Below, one piece after another: positions 1-11,189 of a stretch of 64,000 nt of DNA. Location: contig CAUYLG010022219.1 in NCBI GenBank assembly GCA_963573385.1, positions 1 through 64,000 on the forward strand. The letters are read 5' to 3'. Below the pieces are notes generated by a model. That model saw only the letters and a list, made by a program, of their open reading frames with translations, was not told the origin of the DNA and did not search any database. Each line of letters starts with the position of its first letter. The stretch's first letter is position 1. A program made the position numbers and the translations under genes. This DNA is from Cacajao melanocephalus (taxonomy: Eukaryota; Chordata; Mammalia; Primates; Pitheciidae).

Positions 1-1706
1 TGAGGACCTCTTCAAGGAGAACTACAAACCTCTGCTCAAGGAAATAAGAGGACACAAACAGATGGAAAAACATTCCATGCTCATGGTTAGGAAGAATCAG
101 TATTGTGAAAATGACCATAATGCCCAAAGTAATTTATAGATTCAATGCTATTTCTGTCAAGCTACCATTGACTTTCTTCACAAAAGTAGAAAAAAAACTA
201 CTTAAATTTCATATGGAACCAAAAAAGAGCCTGTATAGTCAAGACAATCCTAAGCAAAAAGAACAAAGCTGGAGGCATTATGCTACCTGACTTCAAACTA
301 TACTTCAAGGCTACAATAACCAAAACAACTTGGTACTGGTACCAAACCAGATATATAGACCAATGAAACATAACAGAAGCCTCAGAAGTAACGCCAGACA
401 TCTACAACCATCTGATCTTTGACAAACTTGTCAAAAATAAGCATGGGGAAAGAATTCCCTACTTAATAAATGGGAAAACTGACTAGCCAAAGACAGAAAA
501 TTGAAACTGAACCCCTTCCTTACACCTTATACAAAAATTAACTCAAGATTGATTAAATATTTAAATGTAAAACTTAAAACCATAAAAATCCTAAAAACAA
601 AAAAAAACCATTCAGGACATAGGCATCAGCAAAGCATTCATGACTAAAACACCAAGAGCAATTGCAATAAAAGCCAAAGTTGTCAAATGGGATATAATTA
701 AGCTAAAGAGCTTCTATGCAGCAAGAGAAACTGCCATCAGAGTGAACAGGCAAGCTATAGAATGGTATAAAATTTTTGCAATCTATACATCTGACAAAGG
801 GCTAATATCTGGAATCTACAAGGAACTTAAACGAATTTACGGAAAACAAATAAACCCATCAAAAAGTGGGCAAAAAATATGAACAGATACTTCCCAAAAG
901 AAGACATCTGTGCAGCCAACAAACATTAAAAAAAAAAAAAAAAAGCTTATCATCACTGGTCATTAGAGAAATCCAAATCAAAACCACAATGAGATACCAT
1001 TCACACCAGTTAGAATGGTGATCATTTAAAAGTCAGGAAACAACAGATGCTGGAGAAGATGTGGAGAAATAGAAATGCTTTTACACTGTTGGTGAGAGTA
1101 TGAATTAGTTCAACCATTGTGGAAGACAATGTGGCAGTTCCTCAAGGATATAGAACCAGAAATACCATTTGACCCAGCAATTCTATAACTGGTTATATAC
1201 CCAAAGGATTATAAATAATTTTACTATAAAGACACATGCACATGTATGTTTATTGCAGCACTATTCACAATAACAAAGACTTGGAACCAACCCAAATGCC
1301 CATCAATGAGAGACTGAATAAAGATAATGTGGCACATATACACCATGGAACACTATGCAGCCATACAAAAGAATGAGTTTATGTCCTTTGCAGGAACATG
1401 AATGAAGCTGGAAACCATCATTCTCAGCGAACTAACACAGGAACGGAAAACCAACACGACACATTCTCACTAATAAGTGGGAGTTGAACATTGAGAACAT
1501 ATGGGCACAGGGAGGGGAACATCATACTCTGGGGCCTGTTGGGAGGTGGAGGGCAAGGGGAGGGACAGAATTAGGAGAAATATCTAATGTAGATGATGGA
1601 TTGATAGGTGCAGCAAACCACCATGGCACATGTATATCTATGTAACAAACCTGCATGTTTTGCACATATATCCCAGAACTTAAGTATGATTATAAAAAGA
1701 AAAAAG
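1..1706 (+). mobile_element. L1 (LINE-1) 3' portion, primate L1P type, cut by the window edge
   Basis: Sense-strand L1: the end of ORF2, a short 3' UTR and an A-rich tail near 1695-1706. ORF2 phrases are recognisable throughout, for example the stretch about a catalogued set of exchanged residues near 640-880 and the run-up to the ORF2 stop at 1485-1487. The 3' UTR holds the usual ggggcctgttgggaggtgg block near 1530 and ends in tatcccagaacttaagta. The A-run at 927-943 sits inside ORF2 at a point where flanking L1 sequence appears to be missing, so there is an internal deletion or slippage there. Many stops and indels make it inactive. Sequence quality resembles L1PA7 to L1PB age rather than L1HS; the subfamily is inferred only. 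The 5' part lies outside the window. Confidence 0.95.
640..882 (+). pseudogene. L1 ORF2 C-terminal remnant (80 codons open)
   Basis: This is the longest in-frame relic of ORF2p in the L1 at the left edge. It reads as the segment between the reverse transcriptase/thumb region and the C-terminal cysteine-rich part, with the IKLKSF and VNRQ phrases typical of L1 ORF2p. It carries none of the RT catalytic residues, begins at an internal Met and stops at a frame break. It is a dead fragment, not a gene. Confidence 0.85.
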
Positions 1707-1711
1707 AATAT

Positions 1712-1845
1712 GTAGATACATAAAAGTTACACAAGATATCTTTTCTGAATTTTGGATGAATTTTGGATAAAGTAGATACCTAAAGGTACATGAAATATAC
1801 AAGAAGCATCTTTTATGTATCTTGAAAACACAGATACATAAAGAA
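1712..1845. repeat. degenerate ~60-bp tandem pattern
   Basis: The word agatac(a/c)taaa recurs near 1714, 1774 and 1832, spaced about 60 and 58 bases. A shorter direct repeat, gaattttggat, appears twice between 1747 and 1767. The pattern is weak and could be an eroded minisatellite or the 5' part of the adjacent MLT1. Confidence 0.35.
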
Positions 1846-1854
1846 AATAATGCT

Positions 1855-2083
1855 ATGCGAAGACAGAGACAGATTGGAGTGATGTTTCTACAAGTCAAAA
1901 AATGACAAAAACAAGAAGCTAGAAGAAAAGCATGGAACAAGATTTTTCCTGAGTCTCTAGAAGGTATCAGTAGTGCTGACACCTTAATGTTGGGCTTCTA
2001 GCCTTCAGAACTGTGAGGGAATAAGTGTTTGTTGCTTTAAGCCATTCAATGTGCAGTACTTTGTTATGTCAGCTCTGAGAAAT
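1855..2083 (+). mobile_element. MLT1 (MaLR) LTR, 3' part
   Basis: The stretch runs from agacagagacagattggagtgatg to the classic MaLR LTR 3' end: gccttcagaactgtgag, a TTGTTGCTTTAAGCC block (the polyadenylation zone) and tactttgttatgtcagc near 2058-2075. It is diverged, so an old MLT1 subfamily is likely. No 5' LTR start or target-site duplication could be placed. Confidence 0.8.
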
Positions 2084-3021
2084 GAATATATCATCTTCAT
2101 CTCTTCTCCAGTTTTTAACTCATCTATCTGTTTCAAATCTTTATCTGTCAACCTCTTTACCAGTAATTTTAGTTCCACATTTTTTTGTTCCTAGGGACTT
2201 TATAGAATTGCTATTTTTGTATGATTTAAATTTCATTTTGAGATCGATTTACTTGCAATTATTAGACATATAAAACAGACAGACAATAACATAGTGGGAA
2301 GGATTAGAATGACATGCTAAGGTAGAAAAGAGTTTAAAGAGGAATGACATATATACAAAGTCAGTTAACTGTTACATTTTTCTTTGTGATGACTTGTTTC
2401 CCTAGACATTGTCATGATTGTAAACTTGGAGAATCAATAGTCAGGTAATAATAACTAACTGCTCTTTATTTAACTTGACTTTTGAAAGAAAAGGGAAGTT
2501 TACTTGGAAAAATAACTTTAGTACAGACTTGAGAGAGACTTCACATTTGATGAAAGTAGAAGAGTCATAGAAAGTTTATACTAAGGAGCAAATATTAGCA
2601 GTTTGAAGTCAAATAAGAAGGGAATTATAGAAAAGAGTGCTCTATTAGATTATCAGTTTATTAAAATATAGAAGTTTTATACAGAGCATATGAAAAGCCA
2701 TTGAAATATTTTCAGACAATTGGTTCTTTGAAGATGAAATAAATTTTTAAGCAATTAAAGTAAAAATACTTCAGAAATAAAATAGATATAATAAACAAGC
2801 TATAAAATGAGGTAAATTGTGAAAATTAGGTATTAGAAGAGAAAAACAAATCTCCTCAGTACCATGTGCAAAGGGAATGCCAATAACATCTATGCTTGTA
2901 GTTTCCTTATAATGGCAATTTCTGAAGTGCTATCTTGAAAATGAATAGATGCTGATTGAAAATGAAAGAAAATAATTCAAATAGACTGATAAGAATAGTG
3001 GAGTTATGCCATTGAGAATTC
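2084..3021. other. unassigned AT-rich DNA
   Basis: I see no repeat family, gene or RNA here. The sequence is A-rich on the plus strand with scattered stop codons. Confidence 0.5.
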
Positions 3022-3090
3022 TTTATATATATATATAGTTTATATACATATAGTTATATATATATATATATAGTTTTTTATATATAGTTT
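3022..3090. repeat. (TA)n-rich tract
   Basis: Interrupted TA dinucleotides with three tagttt-type interruptions. Likely to vary in length and able to extrude as a cruciform. Confidence 0.9.
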
Positions 3091-3146
3091 TTTCCATGAA
3101 GGTTTTCATGGAAAGGTTTTTTTCTTATGAAAGTTTTCATAAGAAA
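3091..3146. repeat. two adjacent perfect hairpins with near-identical design
   Basis: Hairpin 1: TTTCCATGAA (3091-3100), loop GGTT, TTCATGGAAA (3105-3114), a perfect 10-bp stem. Hairpin 2: TTTCTTATGAA (3121-3131), loop AGTT, TTCATAAGAAA (3136-3146), a perfect 11-bp stem. Both share the TTTC...ATGAA.GTTTTCAT frame, and the differences between copies are matched on both arms. They sit directly after the TA tract. No transposon family was recognised. Confidence 0.85.
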
Positions 3147-3479
3147 TCAGTGCTTCCTTCTGTGGGGAAAAAAATGTATATATTTAGAAATCATCTGTCG
3201 CCCAAACAAGAGACATAGTTAAGGAACCTACAGTTGAGGAGCATTATAATTAATATGGTGGGTAAGCATGGAAAAATATATTAGTATAAATTTGGGAGAT
3301 ATTAAAACATATTTACATAGTATCCGAATTGTGATTATTAGAAGATCATAATCCTGATTATTTTATATGATCATATTACTTAGCTGTTTGAAATTATATT
3401 TTTATTTACTATAACCTAAATAACAAAGTTTAGAATCATAAATATGATAAGTTAGATCCTTGCAATTTGCTCCAACTTT
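3147..3479. other. unassigned AT-rich DNA
   Basis: Nothing recognisable; AT-rich with no open frame or repeat signature. Confidence 0.5.
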
Positions 3480-3735
3480 TCCCACTGCTTCCTAGGCCTC
3501 CACTTTTCTTCCTTCTTATCCCATTCACTCATAGGCCTTTGATGCTGTCATATAAAATTGTTGTTTTTTCCTAAACTGCTTATGGCCTTAGCAAACATTT
3601 TCCCTTCCTCTTTGTCCTTCTGAGCAAACTTTCCTGCATTTTAACACTGTGCTCAATTGTCACCTCCTCTGTGAGGTCTCCCATGATTTCATCATCCAGT
3701 AATTTTGTTTATATTTTCATGATACCCGATAAATA
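3480..3735 (+). mobile_element. L2 (LINE-2) fragment, 3' region
   Basis: Contains the L2 3' region wording in degraded form: ccttcctctttgtcc, then tcaattgtcacctcctctgtgaggtctccca near 3654-3685, which corresponds to the conserved 'cacctcctc.gtgaagccttccctga' block of L2. Sense orientation. Strongly diverged, as expected for an element of Mesozoic age. Confidence 0.7.
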
Positions 3736-4289
3736 GTATTTCTTGAGAAAAATACCCACAAAATGGATAAGTAACTTCAATTTAATCAAGGCTAAACCTT
3801 ATGGAAACTCTACGTAGTTTATAATTTGTTATCATGATTTTCCTAGTTTATTCATAATGCTACACACCAAATTGCATTTTTGCATTCTCTTTTTTTTTTA
3901 TCAAAAGCCTTATTTGCTGTACAAAAGTGCTGGAATATCTGCACACATACTCCCTGTCCACTATGGCCTTGTTTTACATTTTGTTTTTTAAAAAGATGCT
4001 ATCAGGTGGGATGTCGTTGCTTTCTTTCCCTTAAACCCCACAAGTTTTCTGGATCTGAGCCCATACTCCCTTCTCTTTCTTTGTTACTATAGAGAACATA
4101 ACTAACAAGGGCTCTTGCATTCTGGATCACATTCCTTCTTAATTTCTCATAATTTTTATTCTGGAAATTATACATTGAATCATCTGAATTACCATTTATT
4201 CATTTTCTAGTGACATATTATAATCCACTACAAATGTTTTCTTTAAAACTGACACAAACACACACAGACACACACAAATAAATCACCCC
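3736..4289. other. unassigned DNA with a short CA tract
   Basis: No gene seen. A short imperfect (CA)n run lies at 4251-4277. The pyrimidine-rich tail may belong to the L2 that follows. Confidence 0.5.
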
Positions 4290-4591
4290 TTGACCCTTGC
4301 CCTTCACTTCTCTGTCCAGGCACTCCTCTCTGTTTGCTCATCTTTACAACACAATTTTTGAAAGAATAAAATCTTGACTATCACACCTATCTCAGATGAG
4401 CTTCAGTTACCTAACTCATCCGAATTTGATTTTATCAACTTTACCAATGACTTCAACTTGACAAATACAAATACTCCATCTCTATTTTCACCAGTCATGT
4501 GTTCTTAGCACTATTCATCACAAAGAATATTTTTTGATAAATTATCTAGTCTTTTCTTTTCTATCGCTATTCTTTTGGTTTTATTCCTACC
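4290..4591 (+). mobile_element. L2 ORF2 fragment, left part of a split element
   Basis: Degraded L2 reverse-transcriptase-region sequence, recognisable from the accaatgacttcaacttgacaaatacaaat stretch near 4443-4472 that matches the L2 'accaatgacctc.ttgctaaatccaatgg' motif. The same-orientation L2 resumes after the MLT1 LTR at 4592-4948, so the LTR split one L2 copy. Confidence 0.6.
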
Positions 4592-4948
4592 TGTCTTAGT
4601 CCATCTGGGCTGCTGTAGCAACACATTATAAATTGGATAGCTTATATATAACAGAAATTTATTTCTTACATATCTGGAAGTTGGCAAGTCCAACAATGAG
4701 GAGCAAGCAGATTCAATGTCTGGTGATGGTCCACTTTCTTTATAAATGTATGTCTTCTCACTGTAACCTTACATGGAAGAAAGGGCTATCCATTTCTATG
4801 GCATCTTTTGTATAAGGGGATTATTCCTATTAATTAGTTTGGAGCCCTAATGACCTAATTAGCTACCAAAGGCCCCATATTCTAATACCATCACGTTGGG
4901 GGTTAAGTTTTAAGACAATTTTGGTGGGAACACATTCAGACCATAGCA
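4592..4948 (-). mobile_element. MLT1 (MaLR) LTR, near complete, antisense
   Basis: On the plus strand it begins tgtcttagtccatctgggctgc and ends accatagca, the reverse complement of an MLT1 LTR (sense TGCTATGG...GACTAAGACA). The internal blocks are in order: tagcttata, tttatttcttac, ctggtgatggtcc, cttctcactgtaacctt, atgacctaattagct and taataccatcacgttgggggttaa. Length, 357 bp, is typical. Flanks CTACC (4587-4591) and CTAGC (4949-4953) match in 4 of 5 positions, an eroded 5-bp target-site duplication. Confidence 0.92.
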
Positions 4949-5885
4949 CTAGCCCCAGAGGTGATAATTTGTATTATCTTCCCCTGGGTCCTCTTAACGC
5001 TTGCAGAGCTATAAATATTGAAGTACTATCAAATATTGGAACTGGACCCTATTTTCTTTTTTGTTATACTCTTGTGTTTTGTGATAAAATTTCAGGTGTG
5101 TTTTAAAAGACCTTCCATTTACAACTGACTTCCATCTTTTTTACCTCCCATATTGAACTCTCTTCTAAGTTCCAACTGCTTTCTTGATATTTTTGACTTG
5201 TAGAACAACATACTCAATGCAGAATTCATAATTCATCCTCTTACTGTGCCATACAAACTTTTTCTGCTTCTGTATTATGAATCTCAAAACATATCCTGTG
5301 AGAAGTATTTTCTGTAGTCTGGGAAGCATCCATGAAGTCAGTCTCTCTAAAATAGATTCTTAAACTATCCATTTCCATTTGTTTTCATTGCTGCTTCCTT
5401 AATTTAAGCCACCATTCTTATCCTCTAGACTCCTGTTAAAGAAGCTGGTGGGTCTATTTGCTTCCTCTTTTTACTAGTCCATTGCATCATCTACATGGAA
5501 TTCAGAAAGAATTAGATCAACTCACTCCTTTGCACATTATTCTGCCAAGGCTTATCTTAGTAGTTATTATCAAATCCAGTCTCATTGACAATATTCATAT
5601 TGACCTCTTGATCTGACACTCACCTGGATCTCTGAATTTATCACGTTTTACCTCTGACTTCTTTCTCTCATTAATATGAATTAGTATGCTCTGTCTGCTC
5701 CTCACAGTAGCAAGTTTGCTATAGCATTAAAACCTTTATATTTAGTTATTCTTTGGGCCATAATAATGCACCCTCAGATTTTCATATGGTTAACTGTTTT
5801 CATCATCCAATATTTTAGCTATTACCTCCATAAAGAAGCCTTCCTTGGCCATCCAATCATTAGTATCCACCTACTACTCTACACC
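4949..5885 (+). mobile_element. L2 ORF2/3' region, right part of a split element
   Basis: Continues the L2 interrupted by the MLT1 LTR. Segments line up in L2 order: actgacttccatc... and tactcaatgcagaattcata (the stretch of short leucine/serine-rich codons after the RT domain), then aagccaccattcttatcctctagactcctg near 5406, agatcaactcactcctttgc near 5515, and finally tattacctccataaagaagccttccttggcc near 5819-5850, the conserved L2 3' block. Very diverged, so boundaries are soft. Confidence 0.65.
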
Positions 5886-6720
5886 AGTTGTTCTCAATTA
5901 AAATTTCTCTATATATAGAAGAAACACTAAAGCAAATAACATAGATAAGACCTTAAATGAAATAAGTGAAGATAATTCATTTTTTAAAATGGTGTTTAAA
6001 AATAATTTTTTTAAATATGAAAAATAATGAAAGTAGTCAAAAAACAACATGTGGATTATAACAGTTCCTAAGAAGAAATATAAAGCAAGATAATGTAATA
6101 AATATTTAAAAAGCATTATTCCAGAAACTTTTGGGAAATTTAAAAAAGTAAACTAGTAATTGACAGAACACACTTCATGCTTAAGAATATCAACACAGAA
6201 TAATCAACACTCAAACAGATTCTTGTAAATTTTCTGGAATTTAAACAAAAGAAAAATGTTTTGGTGAGCTAAGCCATAAAAAAGAAAGTACCTTACAAGG
6301 GAAGAAAAACTGGATAATCATCAGACACTTTGACAGTAACATATTTTGCTAGAAGAAACTAGAGAAAATATGAGTCAAAGATTTTACACACACACACATG
6401 CACACACACCCCCACACACGCACACACACACACACCTGACAGTCAAGTATTAAAGACAAACAAATTGTTATCAACATCCAAGAACTCAGGGATTATGACT
6501 CCCATAACACTTTCTAAGAAATTGACTAGGGAACAAGCTGCATAAAACCAAAGTAAGTAGAGAAATATTAGTTTACACTTCTAGGTATAAAGGTGGAGAT
6601 TCAATAAATGAGACTTTATTGGAAAACTGTAACTGCATGAGAGTTAAAAGAGAAAGGGTATAATTTTTAATAGCTCTATCTTCAGGCAATGTAAAGTACA
6701 ATTATTAAAATATGGAGAAA
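5886..6720 (+). mobile_element. HAL1-like (half-L1) / old L1 fragment
   Basis: Sense HAL1-type wording in order: aagaaagtaccttacaagggaagaaaaactggataatcatcagac (6281-6325), a gctagaagaaactagag block, then after the CA tract caagtattaaagacaaac, caacatccaagaactcagggattatgactcccataa (6473-6508) and gaaattgactagggaacaagctgcat. These correspond to the C-terminal part of the ORF1-type region that HAL1 shares with L1M. It is riddled with stops. The choice between HAL1 and an L1M subfamily is uncertain. Confidence 0.65.
6387..6437. repeat. (CA)n microsatellite inside the HAL1-like fragment
   Basis: About 50 bases of CA dinucleotides interrupted by tg, ccc and cg. Probably length-polymorphic. Confidence 0.95.
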
Positions 6721-6946
6721 GAATGGGAAGAACATAGAAAGACTGACTTCTTTCAGTAATCATACTGATATTGATAATAATATTGTATGTTTAATGTGTG
6801 ATACATGAAATATCCTATCATTTCCTATGTTTTTGAAAATCAGGATTAGCTTTGTAGAAGAAAACAAATACAGATTTAGTATAGGATAAATAATAATTCC
6901 ACAGCCCTGAATTTAAATTGGTAATATGATTTTATGAAGTACTCTT

Positions 6947-7070
6947 TATATATATATTAGTATGTATGTGTGTATGTATATGTACATATATACACACATA
7001 ATTAATATTTCATTTAAACACACGCAAATATATACACATATATATGTGTGTATATATACAAACACACACT
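6947..7070. repeat. (TA/TG/CA) alternating purine-pyrimidine tract
   Basis: Long alternating tract of TA, TG and CA steps. The part near 7031-7058 (tatacacatatatatgtgtgtata) is almost self-complementary and could extrude as a hairpin. The open frame across it encodes only a Tyr/Cys/Met/His repeat and is an artefact of the tract. Confidence 0.9.
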
Positions 7071-7079
7071 TGATTAGAC

Positions 7080-7475
7080 AAGCTTCTAAGATAGCTCCCA
7101 ATGATCTCTGCCTCGTAGTATTCATGTCTTGGTATAACCTCTAATCTTGACTGACATCTCGCTTCTAATGAAAAAGATGGCAAAATTGAGGGATGTCCCT
7201 TCTCTCTCATCTTGCTGAGAGACTCTTTTATGGCTTTCTCAGCGTGCATGCTTTGATGAAACAAGCTACCCTGTTGAAGAGGCCCATGTGGCAAAGATTT
7301 TAGGGCAGTCTCTATCCAAAATTTAGTTTAAAATAGAACTCTCAGACCATCACATTAAGAATTGCTTTCTGTTGACAACCATGTGGATGTGGAAATTATT
7401 CTCCAGAGTTGAGACTTCTAATGGGACCTCAGTCTGGCCAACATCTTGACAGCAGCATGGTAAGAGATCCACTAA
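7080..7475 (+). mobile_element. old MLT1-type LTR
   Basis: Matches an old MaLR-type LTR family: gatagctcccaatgatctctgcctcgtagtattcatgtcttggtataa (7091-7137), cgcttctaatgaa, gatgtcccttct, gaggcccatgtgg (7280-7292), ggacctcagtctggcc...acatcttgaca (7424-7450). The 3' terminal block is missing or eroded. Two other copies of what looks like the same broad family occur at 41295-41630 (antisense) and 49427-49953 (sense). Subfamily not assigned. Confidence 0.6.
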
Positions 7476-7695
7476 GGACATGGTAAATGTCATTAATGTC
7501 TAACACCTGCTACATACTCAGTAAAGATTTGTGAATATCTACCTATCTATATGAATATCTCACTTCACAATATGTATATGTATACATATGTACTTTGTAT
7601 TTCAGATTTGATTTCAAATTTACCCGCAAATTATTTTTTCCAATAAAGTCTCATTTATTGAATTTCCACATTGAATATGTATATATACACATATG

Positions 7696-8012
7696 TATAA
7701 TATTTTAAGTTCTGGGATATAGGTGCTAAATGTGCAGGTTTGTTATATAGGTATACATGTGCCATGCTGATTTTCTGCACCCATCAATCCAAAAAAAAAG
7801 CCCAGATAGCCAAAATAATCATAAGCAAAAAGAACAAAGCTGGAGACATCATGCTCCCTGATTTCAAACTATACTACAAGACTATAGTAACCAAAACAGC
7901 AAAGTACTGATGCCAAAATAGATATATAGAGCAATGGAACAAAACAGAGGCCTCAGAAATAACACCACCCATCTACAACCGTCTGATATTTGACGAACCT
8001 GACAAAAGTAGG
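7696..8012 (-). mobile_element. short L1 with inverted 5' part (twin-priming structure)
   Basis: 7696-7790 is the L1 3' UTR end in antisense (ttttaagttctggg, aggtttgttatataggtatacatgtgcc). From about 7800 the strand switches: 7800-8012 is sense ORF2 sequence (gcccagatagccaaaataatcataag... to gtctgatatttgac.aacctgacaaaa). This is the hallmark of an L1 insertion on the minus strand whose 5' segment was inverted by twin priming. The heptamer tgaatat at 7672-7678 and 8013-8019 is a candidate target-site duplication. Non-coding. Confidence 0.9.
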
Positions 8013-8019
8013 TGAATAT

Positions 8020-9685
8020 ATTAAAGCGTGTGTTTAGAATACACATAATGTGAAGAATTATTTACTTGAAATTTATCTAAGATTATGTTTAATAGAGTTT
8101 TAAGTTCCCAATAACAAATTTTAAAAAATCTACTTCTTTCAGAATTAATTATCCTCTCTCAATTGTGAATTACACTTTTTGTATTAAAAATAAAACAAAA
8201 AAAATTCTCATTGTATTGATAAAATAATTGCCCAAGGAATACGGTTGTCTGGTGAGAAATTAATTATGCCATTGTGAATTCCTTTCAGATTTGTGGGGGA
8301 TGTAATGCCTCTCACTATGAAGTCATTTGTAATTATAAGGCATTTAAATACAAAAATTCAAAATCGGCTGATTGATTGCTCCTCAATTATTCTGAAAAGT
8401 AGTCAGAGGCTAAGAAACAAAATTAAATGATAACTGTTAAGAGATGACCAGTTCAGAAAGGGGACACAAACCAGCTCTTAATAATCCTAATGGATGTAGT
8501 CTTCCAAACAAACTTAAAATGTGACATATTGAGACATTATGGTCTCCTAGTACTTTATTACAGTAATTGTTCCTCATTAGCAGGGCTAGAAATATAACTC
8601 TGTCAGATCATTATTAAACAGAATTCTAGTTTTTCTTTTCCTACTCAGACTGGGCAATAATTAGAGAAACAGCTTTTCATTAACACTGAGAGATATTTGA
8701 AGACAGTGGTATGAAAAATATATGATTTATTAAAGAGAAGTATTAAGGGATTTATTATTAAAAGGTTTGTAATACTTTTATTAAGGAAAAGCAGCACACA
8801 TTTTTTTTCTTTTAACCCAAGTTAATATTCACTATTCAGGAAGAGTATCATCATATTTCATGGAATCTAAAGTGCTACTATTAATAATTTTAAGAGATTT
8901 TTAAGAAAAAAAATGATGCCATTTATAATTATAGAACATGAACAATTGTAAAATGCTCCTGATTTCAGAGATGATAAATATAGGAAAATGTGAATTCTAA
9001 AATATGGTACTAGTTATTAAGTCACCAGATCGTAGATATAAAGTTGGATGTTTCAGGTGGAACACAAAGCAAGGCCTTGCTTCTCTATGTTTGATGCCTA
9101 TGATTGTTCTATTATCTTTCAGGCATAATGCAAAAATCATTCATTCTCCCTGCTTTAGTAAGTGCTGCTTACTGCTTTAGTAAAATGCTGAGTATGACGT
9201 TCTTTTTTACTAAAAAATGCCTGTCTTCACAATTTCAGATGAAATACTAGATCCTAAGGATATGATTTGATGGTAAATGAGGGAGAAAGTCATTATCACT
9301 TTACATATGCCTTACTGTGACTATTATTTTCACAGAACTCTGCAGAAATGTATTCTGTCTTCCTAAGGGAAATAAACATGCATGAGATCCAAGTCCCTGT
9401 CTTTTGAATGAGGAAGATGAACTGATTTTTATATCTCAAATATGACCCTATAAAAAGTATAAGATAGAGAATCCAGGCATTCACAACATTCAAATGATTC
9501 TTGACTGTGGAACATGGACATGAGTGCATTTTTTAATTACAAAACCCAGATTTAAGGATAGCCCTGAGTAAATGAGTTTATAATGAAATATACATAATGT
9601 TATATAGGTATTGGTATTAGGGATAGGTTTTAATTAAGAAAAGCTCCAGGAGGTCTGTCCCTTAAAACTTCAAGAGTTTGAACCC
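8020..9685. other. unassigned AT-rich DNA
   Basis: No gene, RNA or clear repeat family in about 1.7 kb. The only local structure seen is a 22-bp imperfect tandem duplication of ctgctttagtaa at 9150-9193. Confidence 0.5.
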
Positions 9686-9909
9686 TGTATTTGTTTGCTA
9701 GGCTGCCATGACAAAGTTATACAGATTCGGTAACTTAAACAAAGGAATTTTATTTTGTCATGATTCTGGAAGCCAGAAGTTCAAGATCAAGGTGTCAGGG
9801 GGGTTGGTTTTTTCTGAGGGCCTATCATTTTGACTTGTAGATGAGTATATTCTCTCTTTTTTTCAATATGAATTTAAGGAGGTTGGAGGACCAAATCAAG
9901 CCTATAACA
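9686..9909 (-). mobile_element. MLT1 LTR with internal deletion and intact TSD
   Basis: The plus strand starts tgtatttgtttgctaggctgcc and ends gcctataaca, the two terminal blocks of an antisense MLT1 LTR. Internal blocks up to atcaaggtgtcaggggggttgg and tgacttgtagatgagtat are present. The sequence then jumps to ttcaatatgaatttaaggagg, the part next to the sense 5' end, so the middle of the LTR is missing and only 224 bp remain. The 5-bp target-site duplication AACCC is perfect (9681-9685 and 9910-9914), so the deletion happened inside the element after insertion, or the element inserted in that form. Confidence 0.9.
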
Positions 9910-9914
9910 AACCC

Positions 9915-11189
9915 CAAGGAATCTAGTCTTCTAAATGAATTTAGAATTATGGAGCTGACAGCTAGTAAATCCATCACCCTGAGTCTGGCCTCTGATGTTG
10001 TAAGTTCAAGTTATTGAAATGTCTGCCTCTTATGTTTGATACAATTTCAGAGAACTACAGTGGGGTTGAATTCTCTAGAGACAATTCTAGAAATTCTGTT
10101 ACCCTTTATAGTAATAAACTAACAACACATGGAGACATAGGATGTTCAGACTCTGGCTGCTAAATTTATGACACATAGAAATTTGGTGGTAGCAATTAGA
10201 CACAGATGTAAAATTATATCAATTCATTTTACATAAAGATATGGATTGTTATTCTCCACTGAATGTTCAATTCAGATGAAAGCAACTGCCTAGCTGTTTA
10301 ATTTCAAAAGGACACTTGCTTGATAAATTCATAGATAAGAGAGTGAGGAAGATCTAAGTAAGTGAATGATAAGGTAATTGATATGAAGCTCAGAAAATAT
10401 CTCCTTAAATGTATATTTAAAATTTTTCTTTTTGGATTTGAATTCCTAAGCAGTGCTACAGTGCTTACTTTAAAAAAGAAAGAGGCACTCAGTAAAGGAG
10501 TTAATGTTTTTAGAAAAGAGCAAAATACTGGTTATCATTAATCAGATTTATGACAATTTATGTGAATTTAAGTTTTAAACATGACTACTTAGTAAAAATT
10601 TCACATTTGCTAGACTGGCCTTACTACTCTTAGAGGCAATGTTGATAACAAATACCTTCTTTGAAATACAAAACTCCCTGTTATTTCTTGATATATGTTC
10701 AGACGGAACAGATCTGCCATATTTATCCTATACCATTTGCATTTTCACTACCCCAGAAAATTTTGAGTTTCTAGACAATAGATGTTCTGCCTCATTTTTT
10801 TCTCTAAATCTTAATTTACCTATCTTTGGGTATCACTTATAAGAACCTATACCTGTGTTTATAATTTTAGTTCTAATAAGATAAAAGTATAATAACTAGC
10901 AATAATTGGCTTTTTTTTAACCTAACTATAGGTCTGTTTCAACATCAGGTTTTCCTACCTCAGAGGCTTTTGTTATTCATAGCTGAAAACAGTACAATTA
11001 CCCTGTTTCTCTGAAGAAAAGATATAAGATAATATACAGCCCCTGGGGAAATTTAATTAAAAGGAAATTTTAAGATACTCTCCGGCTTAGTAAAATATAA
11101 CATCCCAAGGACAATTGAGTTTTAAATATAAAATCGCAATCTTAGCTACATCAAAGAATGTTATAACCAGAAAAGACTAATAAAACAAT
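9915..11189. other. unassigned AT-rich DNA
   Basis: Nothing recognised. The 67-codon open frame at 10639-10842 has no family signature. Confidence 0.5.

Noticed and set aside
6962..7144. Tyr/Cys/Met-rich frame resembling a low-complexity peptide
   Set aside because: Translation of the TA/TG alternating tract.
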